From NCBI GenBank assembly GCA_025506515.1, contig CM046443.1, forward strand, positions 20,180,700-20,244,699: 64,000 bases of DNA, read 5' to 3'. Shown one piece after another: positions 22,484 to 33,462 of this stretch. How positions within the stretch are numbered: the stretch's first letter is position 1; every line of letters begins with the position of its first letter. Both the position numbers and the translations under genes were made by a program. The stretch comes from Flaveria trinervia (Eukaryota > Streptophyta > Magnoliopsida > Asterales > Asteraceae). The notes under the pieces are model-generated. The model was not told where the DNA came from and ran no database searches. It saw only the letters and a list, made by a program, of their open reading frames with translations.

Positions 22484-23059
22484 TCATACCCGCCACCAAT
22501 AATCTTTCTTCATGTCCTGATACATCTTTGTGGCACCAAGATGAATGGAGTATCGAGTCTTGTGAGCTTCATCCATGATCCTCATGCGTAGATCCCCAAA
22601 ACGAGGAATCCACACCCGCCCGAATCGGGTTCTAATACCAAGAGTGTTTTCACCCAACTCCACGACCAGGCCTCTCATCCTTTCAGAGTTAAGATGATCT
22701 TCTTTCAGCGCTTCATCTTGAAAATCCTTGGCTTGCTTCATCACATCAGAAGTTATGATCAACTGATAAGCTTTCACCTGAATCGGATCGGGTCTCTCCT
22801 TTCGGCTAAGGGCATCAGCCACCACGTTGGCTTTGTTTGGATGGTAATGGATCTCGCAATCATAGTCTTTTATGAGCTCCAACCATCTTCTCTGCCTCAT
22901 GTTTAGGTCTTTCTGCTCAAAGAAGTACTTTAGGCTCTTGTGGTCAGTGAATATGGTGCACTTCGTCCCGTAAAGGTAGTGCCTCCAAATCTTTAACGCA
23001 AAGACCACGACTGCTAGCTCCAAATCATGAGTAGGATAATTGACCTCATGAACCTTCAA
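22484..23059 (-). pseudogene. C: RNase H C-terminal half and integrase zinc domain
   Basis: Starts in RNase H (NYPTHDLELAVVVFALKIWR, then TDHKSLKYFF and ANVVADALSRK). The H2C2 zinc domain region of integrase follows (DEAHKTRYSIHLGATKMYQD), and the frame ends at MKKDYWWRV. An in-frame stop at 23060 separates it from the N-terminal half of RNase H. Confidence 0.85.
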
Positions 23060-24236
23060 CTATCGGGATGCATAGGCTATAACCCTTCCTCTCTGCATTA
23101 ACACACATCCCAACCCCGAGTAGGAAGCATCAGAATAAACCACTAGATCTTCACTTCCATCAGGTAATGACAGAATGGGAGCTTGAGTCAACCTCGCTTT
23201 TAATTCCTCGAATGCCTTCTTTTGATCCTGACCCCATATGAACTTCACATCCTTCCAGGTCAACTTAGTTAGTGGAGAAGCAATCTTAGAGAATTCTTGG
23301 ATAAACCTTCGGTAATAGCCTGCCAAACCCAAGAAACTATGAATCTCGGATGACGTCTTTGGAGACTTCCACTGCATCACCGCCTCCACCTTTGCTGGGT
23401 CCACCATAATCCCCTCGGGATTCACCACGTGACCCAAGAACTGAACCTCGCGCAACCAGAATGTGCACTTGGAGAATTTAGCATACAACTTCTCCTTTCT
23501 TAACGTATTCATCACCTCTCGAATGTGACCGGCATGCTCCTTCTTATTCTTTGACTAAATCAGGATATCATCAATAAACATGATCACTGATTTATTTAAC
23601 ATCGGCCGACACACTCGATTCATCAAATCCATAAAAGCAGCTGGCGTATTGGTTAAACCAAAAGACATAACGAGAAACTCGTAGTGTCCATAGTGCGTAC
23701 GGAAAGCTGTTTTAGGAATGTCTTGCTCTTTCACCTTCAGTTGATGTTAGCCAGATCAAAGATCTATCTTTGAGAACCAACTGGCACCTTGAAGCTGATC
23801 AAACAAATCATCGATCCTCGGTAACGAGTATCAGTTCTTCACCATCAACTTGTTCAGCTCACGGTAGTCAATACACATTCTCATGCTACCGTCCTTCTTC
23901 TTCACAAACAAGACTAGAGCACCCCAAGGTGAGATACTCGGCCTATAACCCCTTGTCAAGTATCTTGCAGTTGTTCCATTAACTCCTTCATCTTTGTCGG
24001 AGCTAACCGATACGGTGCCTTAGTAATAGGTTGGGCACCCGGTATCAGTCAATCTAGAACTCGATCTCACGGTCAGATGGCACTCCTGGTAAGTCTTCGG
24101 GAAATACGTCTGGAAAGTCACACCCAACTGGTCTGTCAGACAGTTGTGGGGTTGGTCTATCCACATCTTTTACATACGCCAGATAGGCGTTACATCCATG
24201 CCTCATGCATTTTCCCGCCACCGCCATTGAAATCAC
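23060..24236 (-). pseudogene. C: reverse transcriptase and start of RNase H
   Basis: 23060-23515 holds the RT thumb and connection (LYAKFSKCTFWLREVQFLGH) and the first RNase H Asp in VVYSDASYSGLGCVLMQ. The catalytic FIDD is encoded at 23567-23578, followed by ILI and a TAG stop. The palm and fingers (23580-24050) are readable only with several frame changes. 24054-24236 is the linker upstream of RT (FPDVFPEDLPGVPSDREIEF). Confidence 0.85.
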
Positions 24237-24604
24237 CTTGGAATCGTAGTAACCCGATCACCATAAACCGTCACCGAATTACCGTCAGGTGCTATCAAAC
24301 AGATCATCTTCTTGTGACACATAATGTTCGCCTCAAGGTCTGCTAGCCAATCCATCCCAAGAACCACATCAAAACCACCTAAGGTCATCACGAATGGTCT
24401 TACCGGAAATTTGTGACCTTCTAACTCCACGTCACAACCCTTTGTCATCTCAGAAATTCTGGTAGACTTACCTATGGTAGTTTCTACATTAAAGGGCGCA
24501 TCAACACGTCTACTACTAACAGGCAGCTTAGCACAGAAAGCAGCAGGGATAAAACTTTTACTAGCATCAGAATCAAATAACACATAAGCTAAAGTTTGGT
24601 TCAC
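24233..24604 (-). pseudogene. C: aspartic protease with altered active site
   Basis: The gypsy protease fold is recognisable from VLFDSDASKSFI and GFDVVLGMDWLADLEA. The expected Asp-Ser-Gly-Ala is Asp-Ser-Asp-Ala here, consistent with one G-to-A change (GGT to GAT). That should abolish activity. Confidence 0.85.
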
Positions 24605-24649
24605 TAGAAACGTACCGAACAGAACATCAGGGTCCGTCCTAGCCTCCTC

Positions 24650-25914
24650 CTATGTCATAATGAATGATCTGGCACTCGCCCTCGGTCCTTCCTCCCCAGT
24701 CTTCTTCACCCCAGAACCCTCAGCCATTGGCTTCTTATAGTCCTTACTCATGTGGCCCTCCGCGCTATAGTTGAAGCATCTGCCCGCATGGCAATCCTTT
24801 GCAAAGTGCCCCATCTTCCCACATTTGAAGCACACATTCACTCCCAACCTACATTCTCCTGCATGCCCCCTTTCACACTTGCCACACCTCTTTGACCCTG
24901 CACCCAATATGGCCACACGGCGGTCATCTGCCCGTGCCTTCTTGTTACCCGTTGAGGCATCACCCCGACCAAACCTTTTCCCATTCTAGTTCCGATCGCT
25001 ACCACCCTTCTTGCTCACTTCAGTCACCACCACCTCCCGCTCATCATATATTCTCCCTACCAAATCGACCGCCGACCTAAATGTGCCTGGCCGGGCGGTG
25101 ATCATATGCCTTCGGATATTCACCGGCAAGCCCTAAATGTACATATTGATCTTTCTAGATAGAGGCGTCACCTGATCTGGCACCAGGCATGCCATTTCGT
25201 TGAATTTTGTGATGTATTGCTGGTGTGTCATGGTTCCCGCCTCCAGCTGCAAGAACTCTCTCTATCTTATCCATCTCCCTATGAGGACAGAACTCCTCAA
25301 TCACCATCTTCTTCAATTCTTCCCACCTCATCCTTCCTATCGCCCGGCTACCCTCAGCTTGAACAATATTGTCCCACCAACATAGAGCCGAGTCCATAAA
25401 CGAGTGGGTAACAAACTTCACTTTCTGGTCGTCCGGCACTCGTTGATATCAAGAACAACCTCCATTTCCCTCACCGACCGGTGAGCAGCAGCAGTGCCGT
25501 TACCATCAAAAGTAGGGGGCTTGCATGTCATAAAAGCCTTGTAGTTATAGCCTCGTGCCACCTCCGGCACAGGATCTTCTTCTTCTTCTTCATTATCAGA
25601 GAGAACCATTTCAGGCTCCGGTTGCTCCCATCCTCCCGAGGACCTATTCCTCTTTTTCCTTTCCCCTTCCCGTACAACCTTGATAACTTCGGTCTCTATA
25701 GATGGTAAGATCGTCTGCATGACCTGATGAACTTCCTCAACAATAGCCTCCTTTACTGAGGCTCTCAGATTGGCGCTCTCATCGCCACCTCCGGATGAGG
25801 AGTCTCGGGTTCTTCATGAACCACCTTTTCAACTTTGGGTCTTCCCCTCTTGGGTCGCGGTTCAGCACCACGACCTCCACCTTGTGAAGCTTTCGAAGAT
25901 CTACCACCGGCCAT
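24650..25914 (-). pseudogene. C: gag (capsid and nucleocapsid)
   Basis: The ATG at 25914 opens MAGGRSSKASQGGGRGA and meets a stop after a frameshift near 25790; the frame continues at 25720. The capsid domain (retrotransposon gag) is at 25155-25439 (ALCWWDNIVQAEGSRAI, then KKMVIEEFCPHREMDKIE). The zinc region at 24650-24916 has a CX2CX3HX3C element, the good knuckle CFKCGKMGHFAKDC (24791-24832) and a decayed third one. It lies upstream of the protease as expected. Confidence 0.85.
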
Positions 25915-26249
25915 TCACACGCACACTGAAAGATTCAAACACCAACACGGTCATTTAAGGGAACAACTCAGTTTATGTCAAGTATAGTAAGTCCCTAATT
26001 ACAGTGGCCAGTTGTGATTAGCCACCTACTTTACTCTTCATACACCAAGCATTACCTATCCTGACTACATCAGTATTTAAATCTACAAACAACACATAAA
26101 CCACATAACATGCGCATGTAATACCGGTTAACATTATGAAAATACCTGATGGCACGCAACTACTCAGACTGGCATCCCTTCGCTTTCCATCCTATTTTCA
26201 GTTTAAGTTAAGGTTTATCTTGAAAATTTACCTATTCACTTAAACTTTG

Positions 26250-26261
26250 GCTCTGATACCA
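26250..26261 (-). promoter_or_regulatory. C: primer binding site
   Basis: Minus strand TGGTATCAGAGC, three bases from the LTR. Initiator Met tRNA type. The 336 bases between gag and PBS (25915-26249) hold no feature I can see. Confidence 0.9.
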
Positions 26262-27460
26262 ACTTGTAAGGCCCCATTCCGGAGACGCTTACAGCTGGTA
26301 AAGCATTGCACATAAAACATATGTTTTCATCATATTACATGAAAACATTGCAACGAAACAATTAAACAAAACATTCCATTTCATAATAAGGGCTTTTGCA
26401 AAATAATACATCATTATCATGTTACAAAATACATGTTGCATTTCATCACAAAAGCATTATAAAAATGGATGCCATCCAAAAGAGCTGAGTAGCCGCCCCG
26501 TGCCATCCCCAGCAACATTACCTGCCAACTGGAAACACATAAAAAGTCAGTGTTGCTGAGTGAGTTATAGTTTTATAATAAAACATACTTTACTTTCATT
26601 AAAACCATACTTTACTTTCATTAAAATCATTCTTTACTTTTGCATGTGATCACACATCATACGTACACATAGATAATATCATTATTATCTTCATTAATCA
26701 TTCTTTCTTTCACTTTTCATATCTTCTGTACCAATACCATGTGCTACACCCAAACTATATGGCTACTGGGCCGAAGTATATAAATATACAGCTATACATG
26801 GTGCCACAGTACCGGGGTAAGCGGTAGAGGTTCTATACAAATGGTCGATCACAAAGACGGACCCGGATGTGCATCCTTCTGGGATAGCGAACCCCCACAC
26901 CATTGGGCTAACACCTACAATGGGGCGTGTCCCTTCCATACATTTGCTTGCAGCCTTTCATTTCTTTCGTTCATTTATGCATGCATTCTTCATTTCGTTC
27001 CCCTTTTCATTATTTTCCACTTTACAATACATAATACTTTTCATTCATTCATTAACATGCAAGGAAAGCCACAGGAGACAATCAAGCAAAACAAGGAACA
27101 TAATAAATGTACAACATCATCATACGATGCATAAGATACACATACATAACAACATACATAAGCAATAAACCACACCGATAACATGCCCCAACATCATCTA
27201 TGACCACAAAAGTCAACTTACAGGAACTCCCGGGAACCTCCCATGTCATAGCCTATCTCTACACAACTCCCCAAAAGTCAAAAGGTTAAACTTGGCTCTT
27301 TCGGGTGCACGAGCCCTATTTGGGCGTATGGACACCCTTCAGTCGTGTGGCCTCCCATGCGAATGAATACTTAGGCTAATGGACATTAGGTGAATGAACC
27401 AATGTGGATGGACACTATGGGCGAATAGACCTATACGAATGAACACTCAGGTGTATGGAC

Positions 27461-27640
27461 CCTCAATCGCACGACTCCCATGCGAATGAACCTCAGTCGC
27501 ACGACTCACAGGCGTATGGAATCCAATCGCACGACTTGCATGCGTATGGACTCCAGTCACACGACTTGCATGCGTATGGACCCCAGTTGCATTACTTTCG
27601 GTCGCATGACCTCCAATCGCATGCCATTCGGTCGCATAGC
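27461..27640. repeat. 30-bp minisatellite in C's LTR
   Basis: Six consecutive 30-bp units start at 27461, 27491, 27521, 27551, 27581 and 27611, built on YCARTCGCACGACT followed by a GCGTATGGA-like half. More decayed units of the same phase continue left to about 27400. The same repeat occurs on the other strand at 31905-32114 and 32520-32718. Confidence 0.9.
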
Positions 27641-28087
27641 CCTAGTTGATGCAAAATACAGCTCACTCCCAAACCCAATCTACCATTTTCAGCCTCCAAG
27701 CTCACATAAACCCATTCTAAGCTCAAATCAACCATCCTAAACCTTAGAAACATACCACAACACCATAAAAGCACACACAAGCCCGAAATCAAACCCCAAA
27801 CAAAACATCCACAAACATATACACACGGGTCAAACACACACGCTTAAAAAACAGGTTTTACTATGTGTTCCGGCCCCAAATCAGTTGGAAAAGAGTAAAA
27901 GAGGGGTCCTAGAACTCACACAAACGACACCGTCGGGTAGAGCTTCGATTAGACCCGCTACACTTCAACTTTCACGCCCGAAATCAGGAAAATGAGCTCG
28001 AAAACCCTTTTTCTCCTCTCTCTTCCTCTCTTCCTCTCTTTGGCTGATTTTACAGGTGTGGGGAGAGGGTTAGGGCTGCCCTCTCCC

Positions 28088-28095
28088 TTTAAATA
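28088..28095 (-). promoter_or_regulatory. C: candidate TATA box in the LTR
   Basis: TATTTAAA on the minus strand, about 110 bases from the U3 end, followed downstream by a pyrimidine/purine-rich leader typical of gypsy LTRs. Confidence 0.55.
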
Positions 28096-28206
28096 CCTCC
28101 ACTCACCCAACTTTCTCTCGTTGGCGAGTTTGGTCCCTCGACTTTGGACTTTATTTCTTTTTTTCTCCTTTCGTCAGCTTCAAAAAATAAATAACCGGGT
28201 GTTACG

Positions 28207-28370
28207 TATAGTAAGTTCATTATACTTTAACACACAATAATACCATGAAATATTAAACATTATAAACATCAACCACATGTTATATTTCATTGAACCCTTT
28301 CAAATACATATATGTAAGCCATGACAGACTTTTACATTAAGCACATAAACTAGGGACATATGGATCAACA
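28207..28370 (-). repeat. D: 3' LTR fragment (U3 side)
   Basis: On the minus strand it starts TGTTGATCCATATG directly after D's PPT, as an LTR should. After 164 bases it meets the GTAACACCCGG terminus of C. No CA end for D is present, so the LTR is interrupted by C and not complete. Confidence 0.6.
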
Positions 28371-28382
28371 AACTCCCCCTTG
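28371..28382 (-). promoter_or_regulatory. D: polypurine tract
   Basis: Minus strand reads CCAAGGGGGAGTT, matching the B and G PPT core, and directly abuts the TG of D's LTR. Confidence 0.85.
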
Positions 28383-28490
28383 GACCTAGTTTACTCTATT
28401 GTCTAACATCTTTCATATGCTCTTCAAACTTCTTGTACTTCTCCTCTCTTGTGACTCCTGCGTGTATTTCAAACGCAAAACAAAGTCGTA

Positions 28491-29531
28491 TCACATTTTG
28501 AAATTAAAGGGCTTGTACAATATCTTGCGTGTCATAGAACAGTGGCCACTTGTATAGAGTATAGACATCTTCAGCCGATAAGTTGGTAAGCCACATTGGG
28601 TCAAATACCCTGATAGTTTCCATTTTTCCTCTTTGTTCAGAACTATGACCGCTTCACCCATCCTCCAGTCATAATACCACCATTTGAAATGTGGAGTGAA
28701 GTCCTGAGGCATTTCTGTAGGGGAATCTTTGACATCATGCGTGTGGGACTCCACTACAGCTCTACTTTTGGCTTCCCAGATATAGGATCCACTTTAGACC
28801 TATGGATGTACTTCCTCGGTTGTTGAGGTCTGAAGTTTACCCACCTGGTATGGTATTCTTTTTTCAATGCAGCTTCAAACCAACCTAACATCTTCATTGG
28901 ATAGTATATAGCAAATCTAAGCATGCCAATTGGTTGAGCTCGAAACTAGGAAGAGTCTTCAGATCATGTGGATATCTAAAGTACTCGATCCCCTTCTCTT
29001 CTCTTTATGGCATATATGTTTAAGTCCTCACAATAGGCCCACACAATAATTTTGCCCGACACCTTCTGATGTTTCTTGAGTTTGTAGAGTTTGGTGTAGG
29101 CATTTTGCTTTGGATTCATGCGCTGGGCTCTTATTTCAGCAAAACAAGCTGCCCATTTAGCCTAATTGATATCAACATTTGCATCAAAGGCTTGGGCTTG
29201 TTTTCATCCTTTTCCTTTTCCTTCTCCATCTCATCCAGCTTCTCAAATGTAGCACTGCCGAAAGTATCACCCAGTTGGGTATCACATTTCCCTTGCGGTC
29301 AGTGTACTCTGGATAGTGTTCAGAAGTGACATCCTCTATCTCTATTTCATCAATATCTTTTAGCTTATCATCACTTATAACATCTACCTCTGGAGCATCT
29401 TTGACAAGCTTATCAGGATTCAGTCTGAACATCTCAGCAAGTTGCTCATCGGTCAGATCATGTATAATTTCTCCTTCTTCGGGAGTGTAGCTCATTGACC
29501 TTCTGACAATCCCTTGCAAATCAAGGATCAT
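28491..29531 (-). pseudogene. D: aORF C-terminal region
   Basis: Two readable pieces are 29184-29531 (SMSYTPEEGEIIHDLTDEQL, acidic) and 28491-28754 (FTPHFKWWYYDWRMGEAVIV). Between them lie about 430 bases with stops. Position just upstream of the PPT, and the aromatic, charged C-terminal domain, parallel the ends of the B and G aORFs. No known domain is recognised. Confidence 0.6.
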
Positions 29532-29696
29532 GGTAAATTGAGACTTGATTTGCTGAAGGGGAGCAACATCATATTCATCCTGCTATGGAGTTTTATCTGC
29601 TTGATTAGACATTAATCACATCACACATAAGTCATTTTATAAAACATTAAGACATAAACATGCATAAGTGATCAATAATTACATTAATGTAATACA

Positions 29697-31230
29697 TTAT
29701 TCAAGTACAAAAGTTTTAAATACAAAACATCTAGTCATTACTTTTATCTTGAATCCTAGGTTCTTTAGTAGAAGGAGTGGAGGATGAGGCTCCTCGATCT
29801 TGGCTATGTTTGGTACGCCTCTCTTTAGCTTGATGAGAGGCTGATGTAGCAACATCACCTTTCTAATCATCATCCTCATCGTGATCTCTTCGGCTCGGTC
29901 CTCCCTCCTCGACATCTTCTTAACTATCATATTCATCCTCATCATCGTCATCATCATCCCCATCATCACCATTACCGTCCTTGATCTTCAGAGCCTCGCT
30001 CTTAGACCCTTTCAGATTTAGCATAATCTTCTTATTTTTCTTTTCCAGCTCCTCAATCCTTGTCACCGACACTAGCAACAACTCATTTTGACTTGTAAGT
30101 GCTTGGTGGGCTTGGCTTAGAGCTCTCTCATACAGGTCACTCTTCACACTGAGCTCCCTGATCTGCTGACCATGAGCTGCATTCACCTCCATCACCACCT
30201 CCATCACCTGGTTGAGTTGTGCGCCTCTTTGCTCATCAGTAGCCAGCAGCTTTAGAACAATACAATTGAGGTTGGCCAGCTGTTCCTCTAACCTAGTATG
30301 GGGTAGGGAGGGTCCAGCGATGAATGGAGTGTGACTGGACGGACGGGCTTGGTGAGTGGTGGTGGTAGTAGTGGATATGGTGTATGTGGGAGGTGGAATG
30401 TGTGTGGGTTGTGGTGGAGTGGCTGTGGTAGTGATGGGGGGATGAGAGATAGTAGTAGTGGGTGGAGTGGTGGTGGTAGTAGTGGTAGGAGGTGTAGTAG
30501 TGGGTGGAGTGGTGGTGGTAGTAGTAGCTATGGGTGTGGTTGTGGGTGGAGTGGTGGTGGTAGTAGTAGCTATGGTGTGTGGTTGTGGTGGTAGTGGTGG
30601 TGGGGTAGTAGTGATTAGGGTGATCCTCTGCCTCTTGGTCTTCTTCCCGTGGGGTTGGGCCATCGTTTTCTTCCTTGAGCCTTTGGAGATAGAGGCTCCC
30701 CCTAAGTCGAGTGGCTGGTCTAGGGTGTAAGTAGGATCAGTGTAATCTATAGCACCACCCTTTGACCCAGCCTGGCATCCACCAACCGCCGCTTTACCTC
30801 TCTCAGTGGCCATAACCCTATTTCCAACTGTCCTCATGAGAGGCTCCTCATCTGACTTATCATATTCATCTACCTTAAAATCGGGGTGGATTGGAGCCTG
30901 CTCAGATCCACTAGGAGCCTCACCGCCTTGACCATCACCATGGTCGTCGTCGTCATCATTGTCTGAATCATCAATGGGTAGCTCTATCGGCTCGACATCT
31001 GAGTCACTCTTATTGTGATGCCACTTCTTGTGAGAAGGCGCCACATAATCAGCACTGGCCAAGTGCCCGAACAATCTCCTGACAGGGGGCTTCACCTGCT
31101 TCCCCCTGTATACCTTCATCCTACCCAAGGTGGTATCATCCATCACCTCGAGTACCACATCATCTTCTTTCTCCTTTGGCAACGACAGAAGCTTCTCATC
31201 AATAACAAGCTGTAAGAACCGAGGGTACAT
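29697..31230 (-). pseudogene. D: aORF central region with acidic, Thr/Pro-rich and coiled-coil parts
   Basis: The 436-residue frame 29920-31230 starts MYPRFLQLVIDEKLLSLPKE. Residues about 85-100 are an Asp run. Residues about 200-300 are nearly all Thr and Pro (mucin-like), encoded by a GTG/GTA-type minisatellite. Residues about 310-410 have heptad-like Leu/Val/Ile spacing (coiled coil), and the end is an Asp/Glu run. 29697-29972 continues the region in another frame. Function is unknown. The start Met is internal to the full aORF. Confidence 0.65.
30340..30612. repeat. GGTGGT/GTAGTAGT-rich minisatellite inside D's aORF
   Basis: The plus strand is almost only G and T with A, in units such as TGGGTGGAGTGGTGGTGGTAG repeated unevenly. 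On the minus strand it encodes the Thr/Pro stretch. The G-runs are mostly of two or three, so a G-quadruplex is possible but unproven. Plus-strand Gly/Val-rich ORFs here are shadows. Confidence 0.8.
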
Positions 31231-31557
31231 GCAAAATCCCCTTACCCTTGGCCTCTAGGTTCTCTACCATGTAAGAGAAGATCAGGTTGGAGAAGCTGAA
31301 TGGATGGTTTAAACACCAATGCAACGTATGCATTCTGGATTTGGTTAGATAAATCATCAAATCCTCCCTTTCTTGATGCTATGCAGTTCAGAATGACATG
31401 GGCCAGGCACTTGAATTAGGGATATAGGGTGCTTTTGTTAAGCACAACTGAGTTGATGTCCCTAGTGTACTTCATCCGTAGAAACAACAACCCCTTACTG
31501 TCAGAGGATGTAACTTAGTCGGGTGGGCATCATCATCACCCAGATCCAATACCCGTC

Positions 31558-31857
31558 TTAGATCAGATGCTGTAACTTCAATCTCTTGAACAAAAATGGA
31601 GCTCCGTATACAATAAGGCTCAACAGATCTGTCAACTGAAGCACCTTCCTAGAAGGCCTGCTATAGAGATCGTAGGGTGTGCAAGGAGCAAAGATAGCTT
31701 TGTAGATCCTAGACCTCCTTAGAAAAGAAATAATCCCAGCAAACTCGGTAGCATTCCGAGAGATCGCATCCAAGTGAGCACAGATGTTGTGCTTGGTGTT
31801 GATAGTCCACCTATCAACCATGTTGCTATAACACAAGACACATAAAATTAGATTCAT
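31558..31857 (-). pseudogene. D: aORF N-terminal region
   Basis: A 99-residue frame with HNICAHLDAISRNATEFAGI then ISFLRRSRIYKAI. Its layout (polar start, then a Phe-containing helix ending in a three-residue S-x-I-like turn) parallels the N-termini of the B and G aORFs (HNQVALL...FSEI...FLT). 31231-31557, which joins it to the central part, is open only in pieces. Confidence 0.55.
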
Positions 31858-31904
31858 GCGTAACAGAAGACAGTTGAAATAAAATACTTTTGAGATTAGT
31901 CTGG

Positions 31905-32114
31905 TTCAATCGTGCGATTAAACCGTGTGACTGAGTTTAGTCGTGCGATTGAGCATGTGGCTGAGTTCAGTCGCGCGATTGAGCTTGCGACTGAACTTAT
32001 TCGTGTGTTAGGCCATGCGGTTGATTCAATTGTGCGACTAAACTCATAATCTTGGTTCATTCATGTGATTGAGTCATAAGCCCAGCTCAATCATGCGATT
32101 GAAGTTCATCAGCA
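31905..32114. repeat. 30-bp minisatellite in D's spacer, array 1
   Basis: Seven units of exactly 30 bp start at 31905, 31935, 31965, 31995, 32025, 32055 and 32085, of the form TTCARTCGTGCGATTGA plus a related half (CGTGTGACTGA). Each unit is itself close to two 15-mers. Confidence 0.9.
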
Positions 32115-32519
32115 TGTCCATTCGTATAACCCTCTGTTCGACACTTTAAAACCAATTCTTGGTCAAAACTTAATGTTAAATGTTGTGTATTGGCTCATTA
32201 GACTCGCAACCACTCAAAATGACACCTAATGTTCTTTAAATCAACGATTATGTCCATTTAGGTGGTTTATTTTGAAGGGTTTGTCTAAGTTCTTGTTTTG
32301 AATGATTTCGGTCATTAGGGCTTGATTACACGGGACATTGAAGTCGATTTTGTCTCATATTACCTGTATACGTAGAAAGTAAATGTTAGAATCACTATCA
32401 AGATGCTAAATAAGTCAAACAAAATTTGGGTAGAGTCTTGGTACTCTCGGGCCACTAAGGGCGATTGAGGGGTGATGAGAACATGCGACCGACTCCCCGC
32501 TATTTATACTAAGTTAAGA

Positions 32520-32718
32520 TTCAGTCATGCGACTGGACCCATTCGCATGCTTCATTCGTGCAACTAGGGTTCAGTCGTGCGACTTGCTCATACGCATGGT
32601 TCAATCGTGTGATTGGCTCATATTTGTGATCCAATTGTGCAACTGGTCCATACTTAGGGTCCAGTCGTGCGATTGGCCCATACTTATGGTCCAATCGTGC
32701 GATGGTCTATACTTATGA
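32520..32718. repeat. 30-bp minisatellite in D's spacer, array 2
   Basis: Units start at 32520, 32570, 32600, 32630, 32660 and 32690, of the form TYCARTCGTGCGAYTGG plus YCATACKYATGG; one unit near 32550 is shortened to 20 bp. The reverse complement matches the array in C's LTR unit for unit, including the CCATACGCATG half. Confidence 0.9.
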
Positions 32719-32779
32719 GTTTGACCGCGTACACTTTCAAACATACACGTGTAACTATTGATAAGACATTATGACTAGT

Positions 32780-32888
32780 GATCATCTCAGACATGACCTT
32801 TTTAATTTGAAAAACTGTTTGATCACCTCAGACGTGATCCTTTTAATTCAAAAACCCGATTGGTCATCTCAGACATGACCCGTTTTAG
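32780..32888. repeat. 41-bp tandem repeat in D's spacer
   Basis: GATCATCTCAGACATGACC and its relatives start at 32780, 32821 and 32862, each followed by TTTTAATTYRAAAA. Two full units and a partial third. Confidence 0.8.
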
Positions 32889-33462
32889 TGAGTGAATCAC
32901 AAATGAATCCAGATGTATAGTCTGACTTTTACCTAACAAAAAACTAAAAGTTCAGTAAAACAACTTGAAATTTAAAAACGAAACAAGATATATTTTTATT
33001 TTTGATTTGAGATGGATTTAAACCTATTAGAGTACCGCTAACCGATTTTACTTCCTGGATAGCACAACTTCAAGTCTATTTTATCATTTCTGGTACGATT
33101 CATTATGGAATCATACAGGTATATCAACATCATTTGGGACATTTTAATAACTTTTGATGCTATATTCTTGTTTTGACTAAGAGTCAATAACAATTTTATG
33201 AAATCATACTAGAGCTATAAGATGCACACACTGATTTTGACTTTCAAAGACTGCAACTCACGATGATTGCCAGTATACTTGTCCTCTTAAATCCATAACA
33301 AATTTTTGACACACATTGGTGATGAGTTACGGTTTAATTATATAAACAAGTATTTGTGGATCCCACCTTATATGGTAATCAACATTCCTCAGAGATTTTT
33401 GAGCGGTCTACAGGTATATTTCAAGAAGAAACTATTCTAAGAGCTTTCAAAGAGATGCCAAG

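Larger units (their letters stand above)
21749..28206 (-). mobile_element. Element C: Ty3/gypsy, 3' part lost behind A
   Basis: Order on the minus strand is 5' LTR (26265-28206), PBS, gag, protease, RT, RNaseH, integrase, the gypsy order. It stops inside the integrase C-terminal region, where A is inserted; the rest must lie beyond A, left of the window. Domain wording and long LTR resemble the Tekay/Del chromovirus lineage. Every module has stops or frameshifts, and the protease active site is changed, so C is older than F. Confidence 0.9.
26265..28206 (-). repeat. C: 5' LTR
   Basis: On the minus strand it ends GGGGCCTTACA next to the PBS. It starts at about GTAACACCCGG, so the expected TG has become CG or been nibbled. 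Length is about 1.94 kb. A TATA-like TATTTAAA is at 28088-28095 on the minus strand. The R/U5 part contains the 30-bp minisatellite. Small ORFs here, including the 64-residue one at 27455-27649, arise from the repeat and are not genes. Confidence 0.8.

Noticed and set aside
26841..27168. Possible host gene on the plus strand
   Set aside because: Lies inside C's LTR, low complexity, no homology recognised.
27455..27740. Overlapping ORFs encoding 10-residue His/Ser repeats (QSHDLHAYG type)
   Set aside because: They are the translation of the 30-bp minisatellite in C's LTR; 30 is divisible by three so the frame stays open by itself.
30331..30730. Plus-strand Gly/Val-rich ORFs
   Set aside because: Antisense shadow of the Thr/Pro block of D's aORF; no start context or homology.
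31905..32718. CRISPR-like array
   Set aside because: Units are contiguous 30-mers with gradual divergence and no unique spacers, in a plant retrotransposon; it is a minisatellite.
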